A stretch of 64,000 nucleotides of DNA from contig NZ_CP133777.1 in NCBI RefSeq assembly GCF_034347385.1, forward strand, positions 310,001-374,000, in the 5' to 3' direction. The notes beneath the pieces are model-generated. The model was given only the letters and a program-made list of their open reading frames with translations. It was not told the origin of the DNA and made no database searches. How positions within the stretch are numbered: position 1 is the stretch's first letter; each line of letters starts with the position of its first letter. A program made the position numbers and the translations under genes. This DNA comes from Actimicrobium sp. CCC2.4. Its GTDB lineage: Bacteria; Pseudomonadota; Gammaproteobacteria; Burkholderiales; Burkholderiaceae_D. Shown here piece after piece: positions 29,236 to 38,696 of the stretch.

Positions 29236-30006
29236 TTACATTGTTTTGATACGCTCGACCATCTCGGCACCGAACGCGATATAGGCTTGCGCTCCTTTCG
29301 AGCCGGGATCGAAATTAACTCCTGGCATCCCGTACGACGGTGCCTCGGCCAAACGAATATTGCGGGGAATCATTGTCTTGAAAACTTTATCGCCGAAATG
29401 TTGTTCCAACTGCGCAGAGACCTGCTGTGACAATGTCATGCGCGGGTCAAACATCACCCGTAGCAAACCGATGATCTTTAAATCCGGATTGAGTTTGGCA
29501 TGGACCTTCTTGATCGTATTGACCAGATCGGACAAACCTTCAAGCGCGTAATACTCACATTGCATAGGAATAATCACGCCGTTGGCAGCGCACAAGCCGT
29601 TGAGCGTCAGCATGGACAACGCCGGAGGACAGTCAATCAACATAAAATCATAATCATCGCTGACCAGGCTCAATGCATCCTTCAGACGTTTTTCGCGATT
29701 TTCAAGCTGGACCATTTCCACTTCGGCACCGGCGAGTTCCCGATTCGCGGGTAATACATCGAAACCGCCATTTTCAGATTTCAGGCGTGCGCTGGCAACG
29801 TCAGACATGCCTAGTAAAACTTCGTAAATAGAGCTCGTCAAGGTGGTCTTGTTGATACCGGCACCCATTGTTGCGTTGCCTTGTGGATCAAGATCAACCA
29901 GCAAGACACGCTGTCCAATTTTCGTCAGTCCCGCAGCAAGATTGACGGCGGTCGTGGTCTTGCCCACTCCGCCCTTCTGATTTGCCACACAAAATATTTT
30001 AGCCAT
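29236..30006 (-). CDS. parA: Chromosome-partition ATPase ParA (Soj)
   Basis: 256 residues. Deviant Walker A KGGVGKTT begins at residue 11, followed by the A' motif VDLDPQGNATMGAG and the Walker B region DFMLIDCPPALSMLTLN. It binds nucleoid DNA as an ATP dimer and moves ParB-parS complexes. The chromosomal Soj form has no N-terminal DNA-binding domain, and that is what is seen here. Confidence 0.97.
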   Translation of the reverse strand: MAKIFCVANQKGGVGKTTTAVNLAAGLTKIGQRVLLVDLDPQGNATMGAGINKTTLTSSIYEVLLGMSDVASARLKSENGGFDVLPANRELAGAEVEMVQLENREKRLKDALSLVSDDYDFMLIDCPPALSMLTLNGLCAANGVIIPMQCEYYALEGLSDLVNTIKKVHAKLNPDLKIIGLLRVMFDPRMTLSQQVSAQLEQHFGDKVFKTMIPRNIRLAEAPSYGMPGVNFDPGSKGAQAYIAFGAEMVERIKTM

Positions 30007-30052
30007 GTTTTTTTATTTGCTAGTGATGTAAAGCCGTGCGACGTGGCGAATG

Positions 30053-30598
30053 TTATTTCGAGTCATCGTGACGCGTGAGGACTAACTGGCTTGTGTCGAA
30101 CCCCTGACTGGTAAGACGCTTCATCAATGCCTGATAGACCGGATCGGCAATCTCTTTTTTACGGGCTAGAATCCATAGATACTTTTTAGTAGGATCTCCG
30201 ACTGCAGCAACCGAGTAGTCCGGGGCAATATCTAAAACCCAGTAGTCCGCCCACACCATCGGCAACCAGGACAACCATCGGGGTGCAAATCGTACTTTTA
30301 ACTTTGCCTTTGTGCCAGGCTCGGGAACGCGACCCTGCCCCACTGCTTCTTCAATTGTCCCAGCCGCGTTCTTGCAACGATTGATGACATCGATATCACC
30401 ATCGGTACGCTTGACATAGGTTGCGCTGACATCCGCAACGCATTGCTTTTGAAATTTGTTGGGAAGGCGTGCAATTTCGTACCAACTTCCGACATAGCGA
30501 CTCAAGTCGAAATCAGCAACAGCCGTGACCGTTTGTGCCTGCCCGTTGGTCGTCTGCAGTAACAGAAACAATGCAGCAAAACAAATCCCCCGGTTCAT
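30053..30598 (-). CDS. Lipocalin (Blc-like)
   Basis: 181 residues with a signal peptide (MNRGICFAALFLLLQTTNGQA), exported; no lipobox is seen, so unlike E. coli Blc it is probably soluble in the periplasm. The lipocalin motif 1 is VGSWYEIARLPNKFQ, and the second conserved region is WVLDIAPDYSVAAVGDPTKKYLWILAR. Lipocalins bind small hydrophobic molecules such as lysophospholipids. Its ATG overlaps the rsmG stop (ATGA), which puts an envelope protein inside the rsmG-parA-parB operon. That insertion is unusual. Confidence 0.92.
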   Translation of the reverse strand: MNRGICFAALFLLLQTTNGQAQTVTAVADFDLSRYVGSWYEIARLPNKFQKQCVADVSATYVKRTDGDIDVINRCKNAAGTIEEAVGQGRVPEPGTKAKLKVRFAPRWLSWLPMVWADYWVLDIAPDYSVAAVGDPTKKYLWILARKKEIADPVYQALMKRLTSQGFDTSQLVLTRHDDSK

Positions 30599-31260
30599 GC
30601 AGTATCTCGCTCAATAAAAATCAAGTGCCGCTCGGCGTTAAGACCGGGCACCTGCAGCGGGCGAATTTCTGCCACCTTCCATCCGGATGGGAGCCGTGCA
30701 ATTTCGTCAACGGGCAACTGCCCTTTCATGGCGATAAAACGACCGTCTTCAGCAAGCAGGTGCGCTGACCAGTTGACGAAATCTACCAACTCCGCGAACG
30801 CTCTGGAAGTAATCACATCGAAGAGCTGAGTGACTTTTAATGCCTCTACTCTGCCTGTGTGCACAGTCACATTGGTCAATCCGAGCTCAACCTTCGCTTG
30901 GGTCAGGAACGCCGTTTTTTTGTGGACCGTATCCACCATCGAAATTCGCAATGCGGGATTCGCTTGTTGCGCCCAGATTGCCAGCACCATCCCCGGCAAT
31001 CCACCGCCAGCTCCCACGTCAAGTACATGTTTCACGTGAAGAAAGGCCGGCAAAATAGAAAGCGCATCCAGTAGATGCTGGGTCACCATTTGTTGCGGGT
31101 CACGGATAGCCGTCAAGTTGTAGACGGCATTCCATTTGGCCAGTAGCACCAGATAATCGATTAATCGCTCGAGTGTCGCCTCCTCAAGAAACAAATCGAG
31201 AGACGTTGCACCGGCACTAAGTAACTGTGTCAATTCGAGGCGGTTGAAAGTGTTCGTCAT
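30595..31260 (-). CDS. rsmG: 16S rRNA (guanine-N7) methyltransferase RsmG
   Basis: 221 residues. Methylates N7 of a conserved guanine in 16S rRNA. SAM-binding motif VLDVGAGGGLPGMVLAI, then DTVHKKTAFLTQ and SRAFAELVDFVNW. Follows mnmG by 9 bp and overlaps the lipocalin gene. A parS-like sequence lies inside the coding region at 31028-31043. Confidence 0.96.
   Translation of the reverse strand: MTNTFNRLELTQLLSAGATSLDLFLEEATLERLIDYLVLLAKWNAVYNLTAIRDPQQMVTQHLLDALSILPAFLHVKHVLDVGAGGGLPGMVLAIWAQQANPALRISMVDTVHKKTAFLTQAKVELGLTNVTVHTGRVEALKVTQLFDVITSRAFAELVDFVNWSAHLLAEDGRFIAMKGQLPVDEIARLPSGWKVAEIRPLQVPGLNAERHLIFIERDTA
31028..31043. other. parS-like site inside rsmG
   Basis: TGTTTCACGTGAAGAA differs from TGTTTCACGTGAAACA at two positions near one end. 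The core TTCACGTGAA is intact. Confidence 0.6.
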
Positions 31261-31269
31261 AGTCTGGTT

Positions 31270-33204
31270 TCAGGCTGCAATATCACTTGCGGTAGTATCA
31301 AGGAATTCGTTGTAGCCACCTTTTTTTAGATGTACCAGCAATAACGACATCGCCGCCGGCGTCACGCCTGAGATACGTGAAGCTTGACCTAGTGTCTCTG
31401 GACGGTGCGTATGCAGCTTTTGGCGTACCTCCATTGATAATGCGGAAACTGCAAGGTAATCGAACTCAGCAGGAAGTTTGAGATGCTCGAACTGCTCGTG
31501 CCGTTCAATTTCTTTAGCTTGACGATCAATATATCCGGCGTACTTCAATTGAATTTCGACTTGCTCTCTGACAATCAGGTCCATTACCCCAGGACCAGCC
31601 AAAGCTTGGCCCTCGATACCAGTCAAGCACAACAATCCCGCATAACTAACATTAGGCCGTCGCAACAAATCCGCGAGTGAATATTCGCGCTCAATCGCCT
31701 TGCCAAGCACGCGTTCGGACTCTGCGTCGGCAAGGACCCGCGGGCTTACCCACGTAGATCGCAACCGTTCGAGTTCACGCGCGACGGCCTCTCTTTTTTG
31801 TTCGAATGCTGCCCATTGGAGGTCACCTACGCAACCCAACTCACGGCCAATTTCTGTCAAACGCATATCGGCATTGTCTTCCCGCAAACTCAAACGATAC
31901 TCGGCCCGACTAGTGAACATCCGATAAGGCTCTTGCACGCCTTGGGTAACAAGGTCATCTACCAACACACCAAGATAGGCTTGATCCCGACCTGGCGTCC
32001 AGGCAGTCCTGCCTTGTGTTTGCAGGGCCGCATTCAAACCTGCCAGCATCCCTTGCGCGGCTGCTTCCTCGTATCCGGTTGTGCCGTTGATCTGTCCTGC
32101 AAAAAATAATCCCTGAATCGACTTTGTTTCGAGTGATGCTTTCAATCCACGTGGATCAAAGTAATCGTATTCAATGGCATATCCCGGGCGAAGGATGTGC
32201 GTCTGTTCGAGTCCGGCCATTGACCGTACCAGCGCCAATTGAACATCAAACGGCAAACTGGTCGAAATCCCGTTTGGATAATATTCGTTGGTCGTCAAAC
32301 CCTCAGGCTCAAGGAAAATTTGGTGTGACGACTTGTCTGCAAAGCGATGAATTTTATCTTCGATCGAAGGACAATACCGTGGCCCGATACCTGCAATGAC
32401 ACCGGTGTACATCGGACTGCGATCGAGGCCGCCACGGATGATGTCGTGCGTGCGCTCATTCGTATGCGTTATCCAGCAAGGTAATTGCTGCGGATGCATG
32501 CTGACAGAGCCCATGACTGAAAAAACAGGAATAGGATCGAGATCGCCGGGCTGCTCCTGCATGACGGAAAAGTCAATTGTGCGGCCGTCTAACCTCGGCG
32601 GCGTTCCTGTCTTTAGCCTGCCTTGCGGCATTTTTAGCTCTTTCAAACGAGCAGACAAAGTTACCGCCGGTGGATCCCCCGCACGTCCAGCAGAATAATT
32701 ATTTAGCCCTACGTGGATTTTTCCGTCCAGGAAAGTGCCCGCAGTTAAAACGACTGCGCGACTTCTGAATTGAATGCCGATTTGAGTAACAGCACCTACA
32801 ACACGATCACCCTCGACAATCAGGTCGTCCACTGCCTGCTGAAAAAGCCAAAGATTTGGCTGGTTTTCCAAACGGGTCCGGATGGCTTGCTTGTAAAGCA
32901 GACGATCGGCCTGTGCCCGCGTCGCCCGCACAGCAGGACCTTTTGATGAATTTAAGATCCGAAACTGTATACCAGCCTCATCGGTCGCAATAGCCATCGC
33001 ACCACCCATTGCATCAACCTCCCGCACCAGGTGGCCCTTGCCGATGCCGCCAATAGACGGATTGCAAGACATTTGCCCCAAAGTTTCTATATTGTGGGAC
33101 AGCAATAGTGTTTTTTGCCCCATTCGTGCTGAGGCGAGCGCGGCTTCTGTGCCAGCGTGACCACCACCAACAACGATGACGTCAAACTCTGAGGGAAATT
33201 GCAT
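31270..33204 (-). CDS. mnmG: tRNA uridine 5-carboxymethylaminomethyl modification enzyme MnmG
   Basis: 644 residues from [18 protein letters not shown]; a 29-codon in-frame extension is not family-like. With MnmE (encoded at 59632-61020) it installs the 5-carboxymethylaminomethyl group on wobble uridine. FAD-binding [10 protein letters not shown] at 13-22 and the signatures [12 protein letters not shown] and [16 protein letters not shown] are present. First gene of mnmG-rsmG-lipocalin-parA-parB. Confidence 0.97.
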   Translation of the reverse strand: MQFPSEFDVIVVGGGHAGTEAALASARMGQKTLLLSHNIETLGQMSCNPSIGGIGKGHLVREVDAMGGAMAIATDEAGIQFRILNSSKGPAVRATRAQADRLLYKQAIRTRLENQPNLWLFQQAVDDLIVEGDRVVGAVTQIGIQFRSRAVVLTAGTFLDGKIHVGLNNYSAGRAGDPPAVTLSARLKELKMPQGRLKTGTPPRLDGRTIDFSVMQEQPGDLDPIPVFSVMGSVSMHPQQLPCWITHTNERTHDIIRGGLDRSPMYTGVIAGIGPRYCPSIEDKIHRFADKSSHQIFLEPEGLTTNEYYPNGISTSLPFDVQLALVRSMAGLEQTHILRPGYAIEYDYFDPRGLKASLETKSIQGLFFAGQINGTTGYEEAAAQGMLAGLNAALQTQGRTAWTPGRDQAYLGVLVDDLVTQGVQEPYRMFTSRAEYRLSLREDNADMRLTEIGRELGCVGDLQWAAFEQKREAVARELERLRSTWVSPRVLADAESERVLGKAIEREYSLADLLRRPNVSYAGLLCLTGIEGQALAGPGVMDLIVREQVEIQLKYAGYIDRQAKEIERHEQFEHLKLPAEFDYLAVSALSMEVRQKLHTHRPETLGQASRISGVTPAAMSLLLVHLKKGGYNEFLDTTASDIAA

Positions 33205-33291
33205 GATTCGACCCGATGGACGGTGAATAGAAGCCGGATTATAAGGGCTTTTCGCCGTGGATTCAGCCTTGCAGTAAACTACGGCGACCAA

Positions 33292-33307
33292 TGTTTCACG
33301 TGAAACA
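33292..33307. other. parS centromere site
   Basis: TGTTTCACGTGAAACA is a perfect 16-bp palindrome and exact match to the bacterial parS consensus. It lies between mnmG and the unknown membrane-anchored protein gene. Confidence 0.95.
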
Positions 33308-33310
33308 TGA

Positions 33311-34021
33311 CTAGGAGAGCATATTTAATGCGCCGGACAAGGCGACCAAAAAAATACCAACGACTACTAATAGCCGCCATAACAAATAACTCAAATCACT
33401 ACGTCCGGTTGAGCCGGTCCCCACAACATCCAATAACTGCAGCGGCAAAACATTTTGAATAGTAGCAGTGTCTTTTGTCGATGACAAAATGAAAGGCGAT
33501 ACCAACTGAGTTTTCTCAAGCGGAACGTAGAAATCAACGCTCGAGATAAGGTGCGAGCTACCACCCACACTCTGCTGTGCAACCGGCACCAAGCCAGGTA
33601 CCGACCCGACCGGTGCCGTCACCTGATCAATCCCAATAACCTTGTGATCCGCAGCCGCAATCTCATACTCATACTCATACTGCGCATCGAACGACACAAT
33701 GGTTACCGGATCAAGCGGATCCTGCTGGAGGAATCGATCAACTACAACAGCATCAAGCACATCAGACAGCAGACTGGCGTCGTGCATCAAGACTTCAAAA
33801 ATCAATTGCCTCGTAGCTAACCTATCTATCGCTTTTTCAAGCCGGCTAGTTTCTAAGCCTCTCAATTTTTCTTTCAATTCGGCCAGCGACATCCTGCCAT
33901 CGACGAAAATCAGCACTAACCGTTCGCTCTGAGTGAGGCCGAGTTTTTTTAACTGAATTTCCATACGACCAGATTCAGTACGTTGATATATCGCCGTTGG
34001 CTGCACTAAAAAATCCTCCAT
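33311..34021 (-). CDS. Unknown protein with helical N-terminus and C-terminal membrane anchor
   Basis: 236 residues, family not recognised. The first 90 residues ([44 protein letters not shown]) could be a winged-helix-like or PatZ-like helical domain. A polar middle region follows, and one hydrophobic helix ends the protein ([22 protein letters not shown]), which would place the N-terminal part in the cytoplasm if it is tail-anchored. The gene is framed by parS sites at both ends (33292 and 34031), suggesting local duplication of parS or an association with partition. That link is inference from position only. Confidence 0.7.
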   Translation of the reverse strand: MEDFLVQPTAIYQRTESGRMEIQLKKLGLTQSERLVLIFVDGRMSLAELKEKLRGLETSRLEKAIDRLATRQLIFEVLMHDASLLSDVLDAVVVDRFLQQDPLDPVTIVSFDAQYEYEYEIAAADHKVIGIDQVTAPVGSVPGLVPVAQQSVGGSSHLISSVDFYVPLEKTQLVSPFILSSTKDTATIQNVLPLQLLDVVGTGSTGRSDLSYLLWRLLVVVGIFLVALSGALNMLS

Positions 34022-34030
34022 AGCCCACCA

Positions 34031-34046
34031 TGTTCCACGTGAAACA
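34031..34046. other. parS centromere site, second
   Basis: TGTTCCACGTGAAACA fits the consensus TGTTNCACGTGAAACA with C at the variable position. It lies just upstream of the unknown gene's ATG. Confidence 0.88.
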
Positions 34047-34069
34047 AATAACGATTACTCGATAGCTAG

Positions 34070-34831
34070 TTACTTGAAAAAAGCGTCATAACCGGTCTTA
34101 AGAATCAACAGCAGCACAACAACAAGAAATAATCTACGAACGAAACCACTACCGTGCTTGATCGCCATGCGACTACCAATCAACGAACCAAGTACATTGC
34201 AAACAGCCATTGCCAAACCTATCTGCCACAGTAAGTGACCACTCTTCCAAAACCATAATAAAGCTGAGATGTTACAAGCAACATTAACGATCTTAGCGAC
34301 CGCAGAAGCTCCCAAAAAATCGAAGCCAAAGACACGTACAAACAAAAAAACAAGAAAGCTACCAGTGCCAGGCCCGAAAAAACCATCGTAGAACCCAACG
34401 GAACCCCCAACCGTAATTGCCAGCCAACGCTCTTTAACGCCCTTGTGCACAGGCGCATGAGTAATACCCATATCCTTGCGCATAAACGTGTATGCGGCTA
34501 CTGCAATCAGAATAAACGGCAGCATCTTCCGAATGAAATCCGGAGGAATCCGCGTCACCGTGTAAGCCCCAGCAAAAGCAAAAACAAAGGCGGCCGCTGC
34601 AGCTGGTACAGCCGCTGTCCATTCGATCTTGACCCGCCGCGCGAAACTGATTGCTGCGGCCCCAGTCCCCCAAAACCCCGAGAGTTTATTTGTTCCTAGA
34701 AGAGTCGCTGGTGCGATATTAGGGAAAACCGAAAACAAGGCAGGTAGCTGAATCAAACCACCGCCACCGACCACTGCATCCACAAAACCAGCAAAGAAGG
34801 CTGCTATATACAGAAATGCGAACTCACTCAT
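34070..34831 (-). CDS. TSUP (TauE/SafE) family membrane permease
   Basis: 253 residues with about eight hydrophobic segments. The N-terminal repeat motif GFVDAVVGGGGLIQLPAL and the second GGSVGFYDGFFGPGTGSFLVF are the paired signatures of the sulfite/sulfonate exporter family. Members export sulfite, sulfoacetate or related organic anions; the substrate cannot be told from sequence. It stands alone on the minus strand. Confidence 0.93.
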   Translation of the reverse strand: MSEFAFLYIAAFFAGFVDAVVGGGGLIQLPALFSVFPNIAPATLLGTNKLSGFWGTGAAAISFARRVKIEWTAAVPAAAAAFVFAFAGAYTVTRIPPDFIRKMLPFILIAVAAYTFMRKDMGITHAPVHKGVKERWLAITVGGSVGFYDGFFGPGTGSFLVFLFVRVFGFDFLGASAVAKIVNVACNISALLWFWKSGHLLWQIGLAMAVCNVLGSLIGSRMAIKHGSGFVRRLFLVVVLLLILKTGYDAFFK

Positions 34832-35367
34832 TTCGAGCCCAATTCAACCAAACACCACCCGAAACGAAACTTGCCAAGAGGAAATACATAAGGAATAGAC
34901 ATGCAATCTACTTGCAACCTGTGCAGAAATTTGAGTAAAAACAAGCAATGTATTTTACATTGGAGCAACTACCACGCAAGAAAAACGAGACTGACCGCTC
35001 CACTCAAAATAGACATTCACCACACCCAACAGAGTAGGTATCCAAATTGTAGTGTGACCTGTCAGACCGGCACGGTATCTCACCCTATTAATTTGCTAAA
35101 TATCTTCCTTAAATCACTACCGGATATCAGTCACATCAACACGATTCTCGCGGCGTAATGCCCGGGCACACCTGAATAGGACCACCCACCGACAGCGAAG
35201 CCAAACACATACCATTGCCTGAATATTAACTTTATTTAACGGGGAAGAGACACTGAATACGACGACGGGATAAACGACAAGACGGATGAAGAAAGAAGGT
35301 ACTGAACTGATAGAGGACCATCAACCGAACAGCCGATAGACGACTGTCCGGTATACGTGACGAAAGA
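34832..35367. other. Intergenic stretch without recognised gene
   Basis: 536 bp, lower in GC than its neighbours. An 85-codon open frame at 34901-35158 has a composition and start context unlike a real gene. No repeat, hairpin terminator or RNA gene was recognised. It may be decayed DNA between the TSUP gene and the ABC transporter. Confidence 0.5.
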
Positions 35368-36330
35368 TCAATGTCGCTTAAAGCGTGCTACCAGTTCTCC
35401 AACGATGCCGCGACGGAAGGCAAGTACACAAATGATGAAGATTAACCCGATCACAATCGTAACCGACTGGCCGATGGTACGAAACCACTCAATGGTCGTA
35501 AAATTTGCCAACCATGTGCCGTAGCTGCCCAACTTGTTTTCGAGCGCGATGATAATGACCGCACCAACAATAGGACCACTCAAGGTTCCCAATCCACCCA
35601 CGAGAGTCATCAACACCACCAACCCCGACATTGACCAGTGGACATCGGTCAATGTTTCGAATCCAAGGACCAAGGTTTTCGTGGCACCGGCAAGGCCGGA
35701 AAGAGCCGCAGATAAGACAAAAGCCAACAGCTTATAGCGATCGACGTCGTACCCTAATGAAATAGCTCGCGGTTCATTTTCCTTGATCGCCTTTAACACC
35801 TGACCAAAATGGGAATGAACGACGCGCATAATCACCGCGAACCCGCCAACAACAATAAGCAGCACTAAGTAGTACAAAGTCAGATCATTACTAAGATCAA
35901 TAAAACCGAGCAACTTACCCCTCGGAACACCCTGCAATCCATCTTCGCCGCCAGTAAATTTAGCCTGAAGAAAGACGAAATACAGCATCTGGGCAAGCGC
36001 AAGCGTGATCATCGTAAAATAAATGCCCTGCCGACGTATCGCAAAACTTCCCATGAACAAACCAATCAAGGCCCCCGCCAACGTGCCCAGCAATATCCCA
36101 ATTTCAGGCGGCAAACCCAGCGTTGCCATTGCATAACCGGCGACATAGCCAGCCCCGCCAAAAAAAGCAGCGTGACCAAATGAGAGCAACCCGGTGAAGC
36201 CGATCAGCAGGTTGAATGCACAAGCAAATAACACGAAACACAATACCTTCATCAAAAACACCGGATAAAGCCAAAACGGTGCTGCCAGCAAGGCAGCCAA
36301 TACGATGGCGTAACCAATTTTCTTATTCAT
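35368..36330 (-). CDS. livM: Branched-chain amino-acid type ABC permease (LivM-like)
   Basis: 320 residues, multi-pass inner-membrane protein. The conserved cytoplasmic loop that contacts the ATPase is visible as AIKENEPRAISLGYDVDRYKLLAFVLSAALSGLAGA, and GFTGLLSFGHAAFFGGAGYVAGY marks the N-terminal half. Last gene of a five-gene set with the second permease, binding protein and two ATPases. The true substrate may be an amino acid or another small carboxylate. Confidence 0.94.
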   Translation of the reverse strand: MNKKIGYAIVLAALLAAPFWLYPVFLMKVLCFVLFACAFNLLIGFTGLLSFGHAAFFGGAGYVAGYAMATLGLPPEIGILLGTLAGALIGLFMGSFAIRRQGIYFTMITLALAQMLYFVFLQAKFTGGEDGLQGVPRGKLLGFIDLSNDLTLYYLVLLIVVGGFAVIMRVVHSHFGQVLKAIKENEPRAISLGYDVDRYKLLAFVLSAALSGLAGATKTLVLGFETLTDVHWSMSGLVVLMTLVGGLGTLSGPIVGAVIIIALENKLGSYGTWLANFTTIEWFRTIGQSVTIVIGLIFIICVLAFRRGIVGELVARFKRH

Positions 36331-36411
36331 GCTTTAAAACTCCAATGCGGCAAGACCGGAGTCTTGACCGGATGATTCAGTAGTGGCGTTGAATGAGTCA
36401 TCACAAATCGC

Positions 36412-37296
36412 CTATTTTTCTTTACCGAACAAGCCGGCAGGACGAATCATCAAAACGATCGCCATGATCACAAACACCACGGTGGCCGATGCTTCCGGAT
36501 AAAACACGCGCGTCATCCCTTCGATAACACCCAGCGCCAACCCCGTCAGAATGGAGCCGAGTATTGATCCCATGCCACCGATCACCACCACCGCAAACAC
36601 CACAATGATCAGATTCGATCCCATTAGCGGCGATACTTGAATCACCGGTGCCGCCAATACTCCTGCGAACGCGGCCAGCGCAACACCAAAACCGTAGGTC
36701 AGAGTCACCATTAGCGGAACATTGATACCAAAAGCTTCAACCAGTTTTGGATTTTCGGTGCCGGCACGCAAATTAGCTCCAAGCCGGGTTTTTTCGATCA
36801 CGAACCAGGTTGCAAAGCAGACTACCAATGAAGCCACCACAATCCAGGCCCGGTAATTCGGCAGGATCATGAATCCCAGATCCGTCGCACCTGAAAGAGC
36901 CTCCGGTGTTGGATAGGATTGACCCGACACACCATAAATCGAACGCAGTACACCCTCTACAACGAGGGTGATGCCGAACGTCAGGAGCAGTCCGTATAAG
37001 TGGTCCAGCTTATACAACCAGCGCAGCATCGTTTTTTCAATCACGATTCCAAATAATCCGACCACCAACGGACCCACGATTAACATCGTCCAGTAGTTAA
37101 GACCGAAATACGTAAGTCCAATCCATGCAGAGAAGGCACCCAGCATATACAAGGCCCCATGCGCAAAATTGATCACATTCAGCAGACCAAAAATAACCGC
37201 CAATCCAAGCGACAACATGGCATAAAACGAACCATTGACGAGGCCAAGCAATAACTGGCTCATCATGGCTTGCAGGGGTACGCCGAAAATTTCCAT
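36412..37296 (-). CDS. livH: Branched-chain amino-acid type ABC permease (LivH-like)
   Basis: 294 residues, hydrophobic, with the signature LLGLVNGSFYAMLSLGLAVIFGLLNVINFAHGALYMLGAF and the ATPase-contact loop RAGTENPKLVEAFGINV. It partners the LivM-like permease. A hairpin and an intrinsic terminator stand between it and the binding-protein gene upstream, so its expression is probably lower than that of the binding protein. Confidence 0.95.
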   Translation of the reverse strand: MEIFGVPLQAMMSQLLLGLVNGSFYAMLSLGLAVIFGLLNVINFAHGALYMLGAFSAWIGLTYFGLNYWTMLIVGPLVVGLFGIVIEKTMLRWLYKLDHLYGLLLTFGITLVVEGVLRSIYGVSGQSYPTPEALSGATDLGFMILPNYRAWIVVASLVVCFATWFVIEKTRLGANLRAGTENPKLVEAFGINVPLMVTLTYGFGVALAAFAGVLAAPVIQVSPLMGSNLIIVVFAVVVIGGMGSILGSILTGLALGVIEGMTRVFYPEASATVVFVIMAIVLMIRPAGLFGKEK

Positions 37297-37315
37297 GGCA
37301 AATTCAGTGAAAAGT

Positions 37316-37335
37316 CATCCGGGCATCCCCGGATG
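37316..37335 (-). promoter_or_regulatory. Stem-loop between binding-protein and permease genes
   Basis: CATCCGGG and CCCGGATG form a perfect 8-bp stem with a 4-base loop. It lies 8 bp downstream of the terminator at 37343-37380 and 20 bp before the livH start. It may protect the 3' end of the upstream mRNA or modulate read-through. Confidence 0.6.
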
Positions 37336-37342
37336 GAACTGC

Positions 37343-37380
37343 AAAAAAAAGGCGCGCGCAGAAAGATCAGGCGGCGCGCC
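37343..37380 (-). terminator. Intrinsic terminator after the substrate-binding protein gene
   Basis: On the minus strand GGCGCGC (37374-37380) pairs with GCGCGCC, and the stem is followed by T8. It lies inside the transporter gene set, 42 bp after the binding-protein stop, so it is probably partial and sets the ratio of binding protein to permease. Confidence 0.8.
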
Positions 37381-37421
37381 GGGGCAGCGGACTTGATGAC
37401 TTGTTGCTTATGCCAGCAAGA

Positions 37422-38651
37422 TTATTTCCAGCTAGCGCACTTTGTTTCCGCTTTTGTCGTGAAGGCTTGATCTCCAGGAATCGTCTGTATGACCTTGTAA
37501 TAATCCCACGGATACTTTGACTCGGTAGGCGATTTCACCTGCATCAGGTACATGTCATGGATCATGCTGCCGTCATCACGGATCATGCCGTTCTTGGCAT
37601 ACATGTCGTTGATCTTGGTTTTGCGCATCTGAGCCATCACCTTGTCGGTATCATCACTGCCTGTTGCCTTGACCGCATTTAGATAGGTCAGCGTTGCTGA
37701 ATAATCGGCAGCTTGCAAGCTGGATGGCATCTTCTTCATTTTTTCGAAATAACGACGTGACCATTTGCGCGATTCATCGTTTTGATCCCAATACCAGCTA
37801 TCCGTCAGATACATGCCCTGGGTCAGTTTTGGTGTCAGTGAATGTACGTCATTAATGAACATCAGCAGACCAGCCAGTTTCATGGTCTTGTTGACGCCGA
37901 ATTCATTGGCGGCCTTAATCGCATTGACAGTGTCGCCGCCCGCATTGGCTAAGCCCAGGATTTGTGCCTTGGAAGCTTGCGCCTGCAACAGGAACGACGA
38001 AAAGTCAGAGGCGGACAAAGGATGACGAACCGAACCGGAAACGGTACCGCCGTTAGCTTTGACGACACTGGTAGTGTCATTTTCAAGTGATGCACCGAAC
38101 GCATAGTCTGCTGTCAGGAAAAACCAGCTTTTCCCGCCCTGTTTGACCACGGCAGCCCCGGTACCCTTGGCAAGCGCCACGGTGTCATACGCGTAATGCA
38201 GCGTGTACGGTGTGCACTCTTCGTTCGTTAAACGTGCGGTACCCGCACCGATCGAAATGAAAGGCTTTTTCTTTTCAAGAGCTACTTTCGACATTGCCAG
38301 GTTGGTACCCGAGTTGGTGCCGCCGATCAGCATATCAACACCTTGCTGGTCGAACCACTCACGTGCCTTACTCGCAGCAATGTCAGCCTTGTTCTGGTGG
38401 TCAGCCGTGATCAGTTCGATTTTTTTGCCATTGAGCGTCCCACCGAAATCGGCGATTGCCATCTTGATGGCTTCCACTCCGCCCTGCCCGTCGATGTCCG
38501 AATAGAGGCCGGAGATGTCAGTAATAAAACCGATTTTCACGGTATCACCCGAAATCTGAGCCGATGCGCTACTTGCAAATACCAGCGCAAATGCCGCACT
38601 GATGGCAAGTGTCATTGTCTTTGGTGCAATTGATTTTAGTTTGGTATTCAT
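37422..38651 (-). CDS. ABC transporter periplasmic substrate-binding protein (LivK-like)
   Basis: 409 residues with a signal peptide (residues 1 to about 31, ending ASSASAQ). The mature part starts GDTVKIGFITDISGLYSDIDGQGG, typical of type I periplasmic binding proteins of the branched-chain amino-acid/amide group. TNSGTNLAMSKVALEKKKPFISIGAGTARLTNEECTPYTLH is a familiar stretch of that group. The nearby GMC oxidoreductase and methylmalonate-semialdehyde dehydrogenase suggest uptake of a compound degraded by those enzymes, which is inference. Confidence 0.93.
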   Translation of the reverse strand: MNTKLKSIAPKTMTLAISAAFALVFASSASAQISGDTVKIGFITDISGLYSDIDGQGGVEAIKMAIADFGGTLNGKKIELITADHQNKADIAASKAREWFDQQGVDMLIGGTNSGTNLAMSKVALEKKKPFISIGAGTARLTNEECTPYTLHYAYDTVALAKGTGAAVVKQGGKSWFFLTADYAFGASLENDTTSVVKANGGTVSGSVRHPLSASDFSSFLLQAQASKAQILGLANAGGDTVNAIKAANEFGVNKTMKLAGLLMFINDVHSLTPKLTQGMYLTDSWYWDQNDESRKWSRRYFEKMKKMPSSLQAADYSATLTYLNAVKATGSDDTDKVMAQMRKTKINDMYAKNGMIRDDGSMIHDMYLMQVKSPTESKYPWDYYKVIQTIPGDQAFTTKAETKCASWK

Positions 38652-38696
38652 GTCTCTCTCCAGGGATAGATAAGGCTTGCAGAACTATTTTCTCGT

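Noticed and set aside
30830-31074. Small plus-strand open frames across rsmG
   Set aside because: Antisense shadows of a well-conserved coding region with no ribosome sites.
34901-35158. 85-codon open frame in the gene-free stretch
   Set aside because: No ribosome site, atypical composition and no recognisable domain.
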